Assembly (NCBI GenBank): GCA_021779635.1
Contig: JAJYAH010000522.1
Span: 1 to 5,533 of the forward strand
Direction of reading: 5' to 3'
Length of the DNA stretch: 5,533 bases
Origin: Pseudomonadota bacterium
GTDB lineage: Bacteria; Pseudomonadota; Alphaproteobacteria; Rhizobiales; Xanthobacteraceae
Every line of letters starts with the position of its first letter. Position 1 is the first letter of the stretch. Below, piece by piece: positions 1-5,533 of the stretch. A model generated the notes under the pieces. That model was not told the DNA's origin. It was given only the letters and a program-made list of their open reading frames with translations, and made no database searches. Both the position numbers and the translations under genes were made by a program.

Positions 1-381
1 CTCGAGCTGACCCGCGATCAGACTCGGGCCAACACGGTCACGGCGTGGGGGCAGTTGGTGGCGGGCAAGGCGCAAGTGGCCTCTGCGCAATCGCAGGTGA
101 CCGCGTCGGAGATCGCGCTGAACGGCGTGCGCGAGGAAGCCAAGGCTGGACAGCGGACCACGCTCGACATCCTCAACGCGCAACAGGCGCTGGTCAACGC
201 GCGGGTCGCGCTCGTCACCGCGCAGCATGACCGCGTGGTCGCCTCTTACGCCGTCCTCAATTCGGTGGGACGGCTGTCGCCGCAGGTGCTCAAACTTGCC
301 ACCAGCGTCTACGACCCGAGCGTGCACTATCAACAGGTGCGCGACAGCTGGTATGGGGTTCGCACGCCCGACGGCCGCTGA
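1..381 (+). CDS. tolC: TolC-family outer-membrane efflux protein, C-terminal part (5' end outside window)
   Basis: This is the outer-membrane channel of a tripartite efflux pump or type I secretion system. It forms a trimeric beta-barrel with a periplasmic alpha-helical tunnel. The reading frame is open from base 1 to a TGA at 379-381, giving 126 visible residues; family members are usually about 450 residues, so only the last quarter or so is present. Visible residues about 17-90 form a long amphipathic helical stretch with many Ala, Gln and Val. Residues 41-64 carry the family hallmark before the second-repeat helix (GVREEAKAG, then TTLDILNAQQAL), followed by VNARVALVTAQHDRVVASYAVLNSVGRL. 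Residues 91-126 (LSPQVLKLA... then VYDPSVHYQQVRDSWYG) match the usual tail. An in-frame TTG at 55 is internal to the helix and is not the start. The next gene on the same strand is over 400 bases away, so it is probably a separate unit. The family call is firm; the transported substrate cannot be told. Confidence 0.93.
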   Translation, partial: LELTRDQTRANTVTAWGQLVAGKAQVASAQSQVTASEIALNGVREEAKAGQRTTLDILNAQQALVNARVALVTAQHDRVVASYAVLNSVGRLSPQVLKLATSVYDPSVHYQQVRDSWYGVRTPDGR

Positions 382-463
382 TCACCGGCTGTCATAGCTC
401 GCGGAGAAAGTCCGGCGGCGTCCGAATAGCGTGATCTGCGAAGGCGGTTGTTGTGTTGGACTG

Positions 464-500
464 GGATCGCGCTTCAATTCATTGAAAGCGCGTGCGATCC
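464..500. repeat. Long imperfect palindrome downstream of tolC
   Basis: The outer arms GGATCGC (464-470) and GCGATCC (494-500) are perfect 7-base complements. The inner arm GCTTCAA (471-477) pairs with TTGAA (482-486) plus GC (488-489), leaving a one-base A bulge at 487 and a few unpaired bases at 490-493 on the 3' side. About 14 base pairs surround a four-base loop (478-481). No T-run follows, so it is not a classic intrinsic terminator. It could be a dispersed palindromic element, a regulator operator or an RNA hairpin. It begins 82 bases after the tolC stop. Confidence 0.6.
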
Positions 501-818
501 TGTCGCAGACCTGCTTGTGTCATCGGACCAGGGCCGAAGGGACGCTTTGGCGGATCATGCGCCCGCGCGTTGCTTGCAATCAATAATTGGCCTGACGTAC
601 CTTTCCGGGGGGCAGTAGAGCGATTCGCGCCGCGTCTGGCACCTTTCGGCAGCGATGCTTCGATGCTCCGCGCAGGGCGCGGGTCCTTGCGATCTGTCGA
701 GCGACGCTTGATCTGGGGACAAGTCAGGCTTGTGCGATGAAAATCCCGGCCTGCAGATTCGGAACCGGCAAATCTTGTCTTGGTTGGTGTAAAACGCATG
801 CGAAGGCGTTGATGATGT

Positions 819-822
819 GGAG
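819..822 (+). promoter_or_regulatory. Shine-Dalgarno sequence deciding the popZ start
   Basis: GGAG at 819-822 lies six bases before the ATG at 829, which is good spacing. An in-frame GTG at 817 would overlap this site and add four residues (MESE). The ATG also gives the N-terminus MTQPAKVQEPSMEEIL, which fits the family, so ATG 829 is preferred. Confidence 0.65.
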
Positions 823-828
823 TCGGAG

Positions 829-1584
829 ATGACGCAGCCTGCAAAGGTCCAAGAGCCCTCCATGGAGGAGATTTTGGCGTCCATCCGGCGCATCATTGCC
901 GACGACGAGGCAAAGCCGCCAATTGCCGAAAAGGCCGCCGGCTCGGCGGCTTCGGCAAAGCCGGAGAAATCGGTCGCAGCGGCACCGGCTGTCAAGGCGC
1001 CGGTGATGAATGACATTCCTCCGTCAGCCATTCCCGCCGCGCAAGCGGCCGCAGCAAAGGCGCCGCCGCCCATCGCGCCCGCTCCGCCTCCGGCCGCCCC
1101 ACCAGCGGCGTCCAACAGCCAGGACGATATTGACGCCATGCTCGCAGGCCTCGACGAAGCGACGTCCGAGGCCGAGATTCGGCCACCCCAGCCTGATGGC
1201 GAGGTGTTTGAACTGACTGACGAGATGGCGCTGCCGGATCCGCCGCCATCCGCGTTCCAAAAGATCGATCCGGAGGACGATCTCGAATTCACGGAGACCG
1301 CGGCGGCCCGGGCCGCGCACCGGCAGCCCGCGTTTGAACCGCCGCCCTTCGAAAGTCCCGCAGCTCCGCCGCCGCAGATTCTGTCGCGCTCGACCGTCTC
1401 CGCCGTCGAATCCGCCTTCAACACCCTTGCCAACACCGTGCTCAGCAACAACGCGCGGACGCTGGAGGACCTGGTCAAGGAAATGCTGCGGCCGATGCTG
1501 AAGTCCTGGCTCGACGACAATTTGCCCGGATTGGTCGAGCGCATCGTGAAGGCGGAAATCGAGCGGGTTTCGCGCGGTCGCTGA
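829..1584 (+). CDS. popZ: PopZ-like polar organizing protein (DUF2497 family)
   Basis: PopZ proteins self-assemble into a matrix at the cell pole. In Caulobacter they tether the ParB-parS centromere and recruit polarity and cell-cycle proteins. This 251-residue protein shows the family's three-part layout. Residues 9-26 hold the conserved N-terminal helix (EPSMEEILASIRRIIADD), the client-binding region in Caulobacter PopZ. Residues about 27-185 are a low-complexity Ala/Pro-rich linker, including a proline run at 79-92, with acidic patches and a VFELTDEM segment at 126-133. Residues about 186-251 form the conserved C-terminal helical oligomerisation region, with LEDLVKEMLRPMLKSWLDDN (212-231) and LPGLVERIVKAEIERVSR (232-249). 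Caulobacter PopZ is 177 residues, so the linker here is much longer. Residues 97-108 (SQDDIDAMLAGL) resemble the FliM CheY-binding peptide. The ATG was chosen by its Shine-Dalgarno; GTG 817 is the alternative. It lies 143 bases before valS on the same strand. The family call is firm; polar function here is inferred. Confidence 0.9.
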   Translation: MTQPAKVQEPSMEEILASIRRIIADDEAKPPIAEKAAGSAASAKPEKSVAAAPAVKAPVMNDIPPSAIPAAQAAAAKAPPPIAPAPPPAAPPAASNSQDDIDAMLAGLDEATSEAEIRPPQPDGEVFELTDEMALPDPPPSAFQKIDPEDDLEFTETAAARAAHRQPAFEPPPFESPAAPPPQILSRSTVSAVESAFNTLANTVLSNNARTLEDLVKEMLRPMLKSWLDDNLPGLVERIVKAEIERVSRGR

Positions 1585-1606
1585 CGCCCTGGTTCCCCCC
1601 GGGGCG
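1585..1606 (+). terminator. Weak GC-rich hairpin just after popZ
   Basis: CGCCC (1585-1589), immediately after the popZ stop, can pair with GGGCG (1602-1606) around a 12-base loop. A competing CCCC/GGGG palindrome lies at 1597-1604. There is no T-run. It may slow or end popZ transcription, but the evidence is thin and read-through into valS cannot be excluded. Confidence 0.2.
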
Positions 1607-1669
1607 CTTATCGGCCCTGATTCAGCCACTACATCGGGCTTAATCCTGCTTTTGGCCTGACCTGTCGTG

Positions 1670-1698
1670 TTGACTTGGCGCGCTATGGCGGCTTTCTA
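1670..1698 (+). promoter_or_regulatory. Candidate promoter for valS
   Basis: TTGACT at 1670-1675 matches the sigma-70-type -35 consensus at five of six positions. With a 17-base spacer the -10 position falls on TTTCTA (1693-1698), which is a poor match, although alphaproteobacterial -10 elements are loose. A start point near 1705 would leave a leader of only about 23 bases before the valS ATG. The -10 region overlaps the inverted repeats at 1677-1711. Confidence 0.25.
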
Positions 1699-1711
1699 GC
1701 GCGTTCCATAG
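1677..1711 (+). promoter_or_regulatory. Overlapping, mutually exclusive inverted repeats upstream of valS
   Basis: The first pair is CGCGCTA (1679-1685) with TAGCGCG (1697-1703), a perfect 7-base stem around an 11-base loop. In RNA it extends to nine pairs through two G-U wobbles (1677-1678 with 1704-1705). The second pair is CTATGG (1683-1688) with CCATAG (1706-1711), a perfect 6-base stem. Both use bases 1683-1685, so they cannot form together. They lie 17-51 bases before the valS ATG. They may be an operator, a leader RNA structure or chance. The pairing is directly visible; the regulatory role is a guess. Confidence 0.35.
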
Positions 1712-1727
1712 TCACGATTGCATTGCC

Positions 1728-4595
1728 ATGATCGAGAAGAACTACCAGCCCGCCGACATCGAGGGCCGCATGTCCCGCCTCTGGGAGGAGCGCGGGGCCT
1801 TCAAGGCCGGACGCCCGGAGCGCCGCGAGGCAAAGCCGTTCACCATCGTGATCCCGCCGCCGAATGTGACGGGGTCGCTGCATATGGGGCATGCCCTCAA
1901 CAACACATTGCAGGACATTCTGTGCCGCTTCGAGCGGATGCGAGGGCGCGACGTGCTGTGGCAGCCGGGCACCGATCACGCCGGGATCGCGACCCAGATG
2001 GTGGTCGAGCGGCAATTGATGGAGCGCCAGGAGCCGGGTCGGCGCGACATGGGGCGCGCCAAATTTCTCGAGCGCGTCTGGCAATGGAAGGCCGAGAGCG
2101 GCGGGGTCATCGTCAATCAGTTGAAGCGGCTAGGCGCCTCCTGCGACTGGTCGCGCGAACGCTTCACCATGGACGAGGGCCTGTCGCGCGCCGTCGTCAA
2201 GGTGTTCGTCGAACTGCATCGCGAGGGGCTGATCTACAAGGACAAGCGGCTGGTGAACTGGGATCCGGCGCTGCTTACCGCGATTTCCGATCTTGAGGTG
2301 CAGCAGGTCGAGGTCAAGGGCAGTCTCTGGTATCTGCGCTATCCCCTGGAAGGCAAGGCCTTCAATCCGGACGACCCGTCGACCTTCATCGTCGTCGCCA
2401 CGACGCGGCCGGAGACCATGCTGGGCGACAGCGCGGTCGCGGTGCATCCGGACGATGAACGCTATGCCGATCTCGTCGGCAAGCATGTGATCCTACCGCT
2501 GATCGGGCGGCGGATTCCCATCGTTGCCGATGACTATTCCGATCCGGAAAAAGGCTCGGGCGCGGTCAAGGTGACGCCGGCGCACGATTTCAACGATTTC
2601 GAAGTCGGCCGGCGGCACAATCTGCCGCAGATCAGCGTGCTCGATCAGGAGGGCCATCTCGCCCTGGTCGGCAACGAAGACTACCTGCGCGGACTGCCGG
2701 AAGGCTCAAGCCAGCTTGCGGACGAATTGCATGGCGTCGAGCGCTTCGCTGCGCGCAAGCGGATCGTGGCGCGGCTGGAAGATTTCGGGTTCCTGGAGAG
2801 GATCGAGCCGAACACCCACATGGTGCCGCATGGCGATCGTTCAGGCGTCGTCATCGAACCCTTTCTGACCGATCAATGGTACGTCGACGCCAAGACCATG
2901 GCGCGGCCCGCCATCGCCGCGGTACGCTCTGGCGCGACCTCGTTCGTGCCCAGGAATTGGGAAAAAACCTACTTCGAGTGGATGGAGAACATCCAGCCCT
3001 GGTGCATTTCCCGCCAGCTCTGGTGGGGTCACCAGATCCCGGCATGGTACGGGCCGGACGGCAAGGTATTCGTCGCGGAGACCGAAGAGGAGGCGGTCGG
3101 CAACGCCCTTGGCTATTACGCCGAGCAGGAAGTCATCACGCCGGAGCAGGGACACGAAATGGCGCTCGACCCTGCAAAGCGCGCGGGCTTCATCACCCGC
3201 GACGAGGATGTCCTCGATACCTGGTTTTCCTCTGCGCTTTGGCCGTTCTCGACGCTGGGCTGGCCAGACGACGATACCGATGTGAAGCGCTATTATCCGA
3301 CCAATGTGCTCGTCACCGGCTTTGACATCATCTTCTTCTGGGTTGCCCGCATGATGATGATGGGTCTCCACTTCATGAAGGAGGCGCCGTTTTCGACGGT
3401 CTATATCCACCGCCTGGTTCGTGACGAGAAGGGCGCGAAGATGTCGAAGTCGAAAGGCAACGTCATCGATCCGCTTGGGGTCATCGACGAATACGGCGCG
3501 GATGCCCTTCGCTTTGCGTTGGCGCGCGGAGCCGCCCAGGGACACGACATCAGGCTCTCCTCCCAGCATGTCGAGACCAACCGGAATTTTGCGACAAAAC
3601 TCTGGAATGCCTGCCGGTTCGCCGAGATGAACGGCTGCGTGCTGTCACCGGGATTCGATCCGGGACAAGCAACGGAGACGCTGAACCGCTGGATTGCGCA
3701 TGAGACCGCGAGTGCCACCCGCGAGGTTACCGAGGCGATCGAAGGCTGCCGCTTCAACGATGCCGCGGCGGCGATCTATCGTTTCGTCTGGAACGTCTAT
3801 TGCGACTGGTATCTCGAGTTGGCCAAGCCGGTGCTGATAGGCGAGGACGGCCCCGCCAGGCTGGAAACCCGCGCCGCGGTGGCGTGGGCGCGTGACGAAA
3901 TCCTCAAGCTGCTGCATCCGTTCATGCCCTTCATCACCGAAGAGCTTTGGGCGGTGACGGCCAAGCGCGACGAGCTGCTCGCGTTGACCCCGTGGTCGCG
4001 CAAGGCCCGCGAGTTCACACCGGACCAGCTGGCCTTGATGTCGGCCACAGCTCCGAATGAAGTACCCCTTCCGCTGGTCCTTTTCACGGCCGATGCCGGC
4101 GATTTCAGCGACCCGGCCGCCGAAGCCGAGATCGGCTGGGTGGTGGATCTGGTAACCGCCATTCGCTCGGTGCGGGCCGAAATGAATATTCCACCGGCGA
4201 CGCTGACGCCGCTGGTGCTCGCCGGCGCATCGGCCGAAACAAAAGGGCGGGCGCAACGCTGGAACGACGTCGTCAAGCGGATGGCCCGGCTCGCCGACAT
4301 CTCCTTTGTCGATCGCGCCCCGGAAGGCGCAGTGCAGTTATTGGTACGCGGCGAAGTCGCGACCTTGCCGCTGAAAGGCGTTATCGACTTCTCGGCAGAG
4401 AAGGCGCGGCTCGACAAGGAACTTGCCAAGGCCGAAGCCGACATCAAGCGGGTCGATGCCAAGCTGGGCAACGAGAAATTCGTCGCCAATGCGCCTGAAG
4501 AGATCGTCGAGGAAGAAAAAGAAAAACGTGAGGCGGCGGTAGCGCGGAAGACGAAAATCCTCGAGGCGCTCGAGCGGCTGAAAAACGCCGCGTAA
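1728..4595 (+). CDS. valS: Valyl-tRNA synthetase (valine--tRNA ligase)
   Basis: This cytoplasmic class I aminoacyl-tRNA synthetase joins valine to tRNA-Val using ATP and edits mischarged threonine. The protein is 955 residues, close to E. coli ValS (951), and appears intact. The N-terminal Rossmann half carries [12 protein letters not shown] at 44-55, with HMGH (52-55) as the HIGH signature, and [10 protein letters not shown] at 81-90. The CP1 editing domain (about 200-350) has the threonine-rich motif TTRPET at 225-230 and the acidic motif HDFNDF at 286-291. The second catalytic half has [16 protein letters not shown] from 426, [12 protein letters not shown] from 531 and KMSKSKGN at 571-578. 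The anticodon-binding helical domain includes [12 protein letters not shown] at 730-741. The last 70 or so residues are a charged coiled coil, the usual tRNA-binding arm of ValS. ATG 1728 is the only standard start between the in-frame TGA at 1671-1673 and the HIGH-bearing core, but no clear Shine-Dalgarno precedes it. The VOC gene follows after 11 bases. Confidence 0.98.
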   Translation: MIEKNYQPADIEGRMSRLWEERGAFKAGRPERREAKPFTIVIPPPNVTGSLHMGHALNNTLQDILCRFERMRGRDVLWQPGTDHAGIATQMVVERQLMERQEPGRRDMGRAKFLERVWQWKAESGGVIVNQLKRLGASCDWSRERFTMDEGLSRAVVKVFVELHREGLIYKDKRLVNWDPALLTAISDLEVQQVEVKGSLWYLRYPLEGKAFNPDDPSTFIVVATTRPETMLGDSAVAVHPDDERYADLVGKHVILPLIGRRIPIVADDYSDPEKGSGAVKVTPAHDFNDFEVGRRHNLPQISVLDQEGHLALVGNEDYLRGLPEGSSQLADELHGVERFAARKRIVARLEDFGFLERIEPNTHMVPHGDRSGVVIEPFLTDQWYVDAKTMARPAIAAVRSGATSFVPRNWEKTYFEWMENIQPWCISRQLWWGHQIPAWYGPDGKVFVAETEEEAVGNALGYYAEQEVITPEQGHEMALDPAKRAGFITRDEDVLDTWFSSALWPFSTLGWPDDDTDVKRYYPTNVLVTGFDIIFFWVARMMMMGLHFMKEAPFSTVYIHRLVRDEKGAKMSKSKGNVIDPLGVIDEYGADALRFALARGAAQGHDIRLSSQHVETNRNFATKLWNACRFAEMNGCVLSPGFDPGQATETLNRWIAHETASATREVTEAIEGCRFNDAAAAIYRFVWNVYCDWYLELAKPVLIGEDGPARLETRAAVAWARDEILKLLHPFMPFITEELWAVTAKRDELLALTPWSRKAREFTPDQLALMSATAPNEVPLPLVLFTADAGDFSDPAAEAEIGWVVDLVTAIRSVRAEMNIPPATLTPLVLAGASAETKGRAQRWNDVVKRMARLADISFVDRAPEGAVQLLVRGEVATLPLKGVIDFSAEKARLDKELAKAEADIKRVDAKLGNEKFVANAPEEIVEEEKEKREAAVARKTKILEALERLKNAA

Positions 4596-4606
4596 CGGAA
4601 TGGGCG

Positions 4607-4993
4607 ATGCTGGATCACGTTTCCATCACGGTATCGGATATAGCCGCGGCCGAACGCTTTTACGACGCGATCATGAACGTCCTCGATGTCGTCAAGGTCG
4701 GCCGCCGCCCGGACTGGCTCGGTTACGGTGAACGGGCCCGATCAGCCCACCCGGAGCGCGTCTACATCTCGATCCGAAAGGGCCCGAAACCCGACGAGAC
4801 CTCGGCGTGCCACTGGTGCTTCAAGGCGAAGTGGCGCACCCAGGTCGATGCCTTCTGGGATGCCGGGATCGCTGCGGGCGGCAGCGATGACGGTGCGCCC
4901 GGCCTGCGGGATTACCATGCGTCGTATTATGCGGCGTTCCTCAGGGATCCCGATGGCAACCGGATCGAGGCGGTCTGCCATCACGCGGTTTAG
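4607..4993 (+). CDS. VOC family protein (glyoxalase/bleomycin-resistance/dioxygenase fold)
   Basis: This is a 128-residue protein with one vicinal-oxygen-chelate unit made of two beta-alpha-beta-beta-beta halves. Such proteins usually bind a divalent metal as a dimer and act as lyases, isomerases, dioxygenases or resistance proteins. It opens with MLDHVSITVSDIAAAERFYD, the typical first strand with a candidate metal ligand His4. The second half shows CHWCF (68-72, His69), then RDYHASYYAAFLRDPDGN (101-118) and RIEAVCH (119-125), with Glu121 the likely metal-binding acid. The DPDGN-x-IEAV ending is very characteristic. Its length is normal for a single-domain member. The gene starts 11 bases after the valS stop, with only a weak purine stretch (GGA at 4597-4599) as ribosome site, so cotranscription with valS is likely. 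The sequence does not reveal the substrate; lactoylglutathione lyase activity should not be assumed. The next gene is convergent. Confidence 0.9.
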   Translation: MLDHVSITVSDIAAAERFYDAIMNVLDVVKVGRRPDWLGYGERARSAHPERVYISIRKGPKPDETSACHWCFKAKWRTQVDAFWDAGIAAGGSDDGAPGLRDYHASYYAAFLRDPDGNRIEAVCHHAV

Positions 4994-5015
4994 AGATGAA
5001 TCGAATGGACGTTGG

Positions 5016-5050
5016 TTCACCGCTCCCCGCAAGCGGCACGAGGGAGAAGT
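5016..5050. repeat. Hairpin in the convergent gap: possible degenerate dispersed repeat or terminator
   Basis: CCGCT (5020-5024) and AGCGG (5032-5036) form a perfect five-base stem around a seven-base loop, followed by CACGAGGGAGAAG. The CTCCCCGC-AAGCGG...GAGGGAGAA wording resembles intergenic palindromes I recall as common in Bradyrhizobium and Rhodopseudomonas genomes. Here the second arm is degraded. It starts 23 bases after the VOC stop and about 45 bases beyond the stop of the minus-strand gene. It could therefore end transcription from both sides, but there is no T-run on either strand. Confidence 0.35.
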
Positions 5051-5096
5051 GGTCCCGCCGCCTCAACCCAAACTCATCACGATCTGGCTTAAAACA

Positions 5097-5533
5097 CTAT
5101 AGAGGAGCAACGACGTCTTCCTCCGCATGACTTCTGTTTCGATCGGATTCCACGCTCCCGCTTTCCTGGCGGGATGAATCGGCCTCCAAAACGGCGACTG
5201 GAACAGTCGACGTTGTTTCTGCAACGGTAGCGCTTCGCGCCTGGTACAGCGTCACGCCCAGCAGAAGATATGCTGCGCAGGTCCACAAGGACTGCCAGTT
5301 GTCGAAACCTTCATTGAACGTGGCAAAGAGGGCAGCACCGCCGAACAGAGCGGCGAACACGGTCTCGGCGATCGGACGCGTGCCTGATTTCGGGCGGTTG
5401 AACAGCGTCAAGATTCCGAACGGCACCACCGCCATGGTCAGGCTGGCGAACGGGAAGTCGCGCCAACGCGGGTCGAACAGCAAGCCCAGGGCGGTTTCCG
5501 CCGCGGTCAGTGTGGTTACGGTCAACACGCCGC
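5097..5533 (-). CDS. Multi-pass membrane protein, C-terminal part (probable NdvC-like beta-glucan synthesis protein)
   Basis: The minus-strand frame is open from the window edge to a TAG at 5099-5097, giving 144 visible residues. The GTG at 5528-5526 follows an in-frame Gly codon and sits in a hydrophobic stretch, so it is more likely internal than a start. Four hydrophobic segments can be seen, at about visible residues 1-19, 27-44, 54-72 and 80-97, separated by short polar loops (DPRWRDFP, NRPKSGTRP, NEGFDN). The last 45 or so residues are a hydrophilic Ser/Glu/Arg-rich tail, presumably cytoplasmic or disordered. The pattern, with RDFPFASLTMAVVPF and NWQSLWTCAAYLLLGVTL, resembles the membrane end of rhizobial beta-(1-6)-glucan synthase-type proteins (NdvC) as I recall them. 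That protein acts in periplasmic cyclic beta-glucan synthesis. The membrane nature is well supported; the NdvC identity is moderate and rests on memory. It converges on the VOC gene. Confidence 0.6.
   Translation of the reverse strand, partial: GVLTVTTLTAAETALGLLFDPRWRDFPFASLTMAVVPFGILTLFNRPKSGTRPIAETVFAALFGGAALFATFNEGFDNWQSLWTCAAYLLLGVTLYQARSATVAETTSTVPVAVLEADSSRQESGSVESDRNRSHAEEDVVAPL

Larger units (their letters stand above)
382..828. other. Intergenic region between the tolC-type gene and popZ, no supported gene
   Basis: No convincing gene lies in this 447-base stretch. It has open frames on both strands, for example 492-740 (+) from a GTG. Their products are Arg/Pro/Gly-rich with no recognisable domain, as expected for chance frames in GC-rich DNA. 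What it does hold is an imperfect palindrome at 464-500 (listed separately), a near-perfect tandem repeat of the octamer CGATGCTT at 653-668, and a short inverted repeat ACAAG (719-723) / CTTGT (729-733). The popZ promoter should lie here. A TTGATC at 708-713 could be a -35 element, but I see no good -10 partner, so I do not call a promoter. No terminator with a T-run follows the tolC-type gene. Confidence 0.6.

Noticed and set aside
401..422. GGAGAAAGTCCGGCGG, reminiscent of the conserved GGAAAGTCCGGGC of RNase P RNA
   Set aside because: The match is short and none of the other conserved RNase P RNA segments follow within the next 400 bases.
479..844. Open frames on both strands in the tolC-popZ gap (492-740 plus, 479-844 minus)
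   Set aside because: The products are Arg/Pro/Gly-rich with no recognisable domain, and overlapping open frames on both strands are expected in DNA this GC-rich. No convincing ribosome site supports them.
555..1629. Long minus-strand open frames opposite popZ (up to 329 residues)
   Set aside because: They are antisense shadows of the popZ reading frame. They are low-complexity Ala/Gly/Ser/Arg sequences, while the plus strand encodes a recognisable family.
2841..3569. 242-residue minus-strand open frame inside valS
   Set aside because: It is an antisense shadow of an intact, highly conserved valS region that includes the KMSKS motif.
4686..5102. 138-residue plus-strand frame overlapping the VOC gene in another frame
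   Set aside because: Arg/Ser-rich product without domain similarity; the overlapping VOC frame has clear family motifs.
5526..5528. GTG as the start of the minus-strand membrane protein
   Set aside because: The frame stays open to the window edge and the GTG lies inside a hydrophobic segment without a ribosome site, so the gene is treated as truncated by the window.

Overview
The window is high-GC chromosomal DNA that looks like an alphaproteobacterium of the Bradyrhizobium/Rhodopseudomonas group (Nitrobacteraceae). The evidence is the GC-rich third codon positions, a PopZ/DUF2497 protein of alphaproteobacterial type, the gene order TolC - PopZ-like - ValS, and a minus-strand membrane protein end that resembles rhizobial beta-glucan synthesis proteins. 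The lineage is inferred from remembered protein families; no search was run.

Layout: (1) 1-381 (+) is the last 126 codons of a TolC-family outer-membrane efflux protein, cut by the window start. (2) 382-828 is a 447-base gap with no gene I can support. It carries a striking imperfect palindrome at 464-500 and a Shine-Dalgarno sequence just before the next gene. (3) 829-1584 (+) is a PopZ-like polar organizing protein. It has a conserved N-terminal helix, a long proline/alanine-rich disordered linker and a conserved C-terminal oligomerisation region. The linker contains a short motif resembling the CheY-binding peptide of FliM. (4) 1585-1727 is a 143-base leader region with two overlapping, mutually exclusive inverted repeats in front of valS. 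(5) 1728-4595 (+) is a complete valyl-tRNA synthetase with all signature motifs. (6) 4607-4993 (+) is a small VOC (glyoxalase/bleomycin-resistance fold) protein, 11 bases after valS and probably cotranscribed. (7) 4994-5096 is a short convergent intergenic region with a hairpin that may be a degenerate dispersed repeat or a terminator. (8) 5097-5533 (-) is the C-terminal end of a multi-pass membrane protein running off the window, probably an NdvC-like beta-glucan synthesis protein.

Functionally this is mostly a housekeeping neighbourhood: envelope export, cell-pole organisation, translation, and perhaps periplasmic glucan synthesis. There is no mobile element, CRISPR array, tRNA or rRNA. I see no sign of an undescribed multi-gene system. 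The points most worth a second look are small: the FliM-like motif in the PopZ linker, the competing hairpins before valS, and the palindrome between tolC and popZ.
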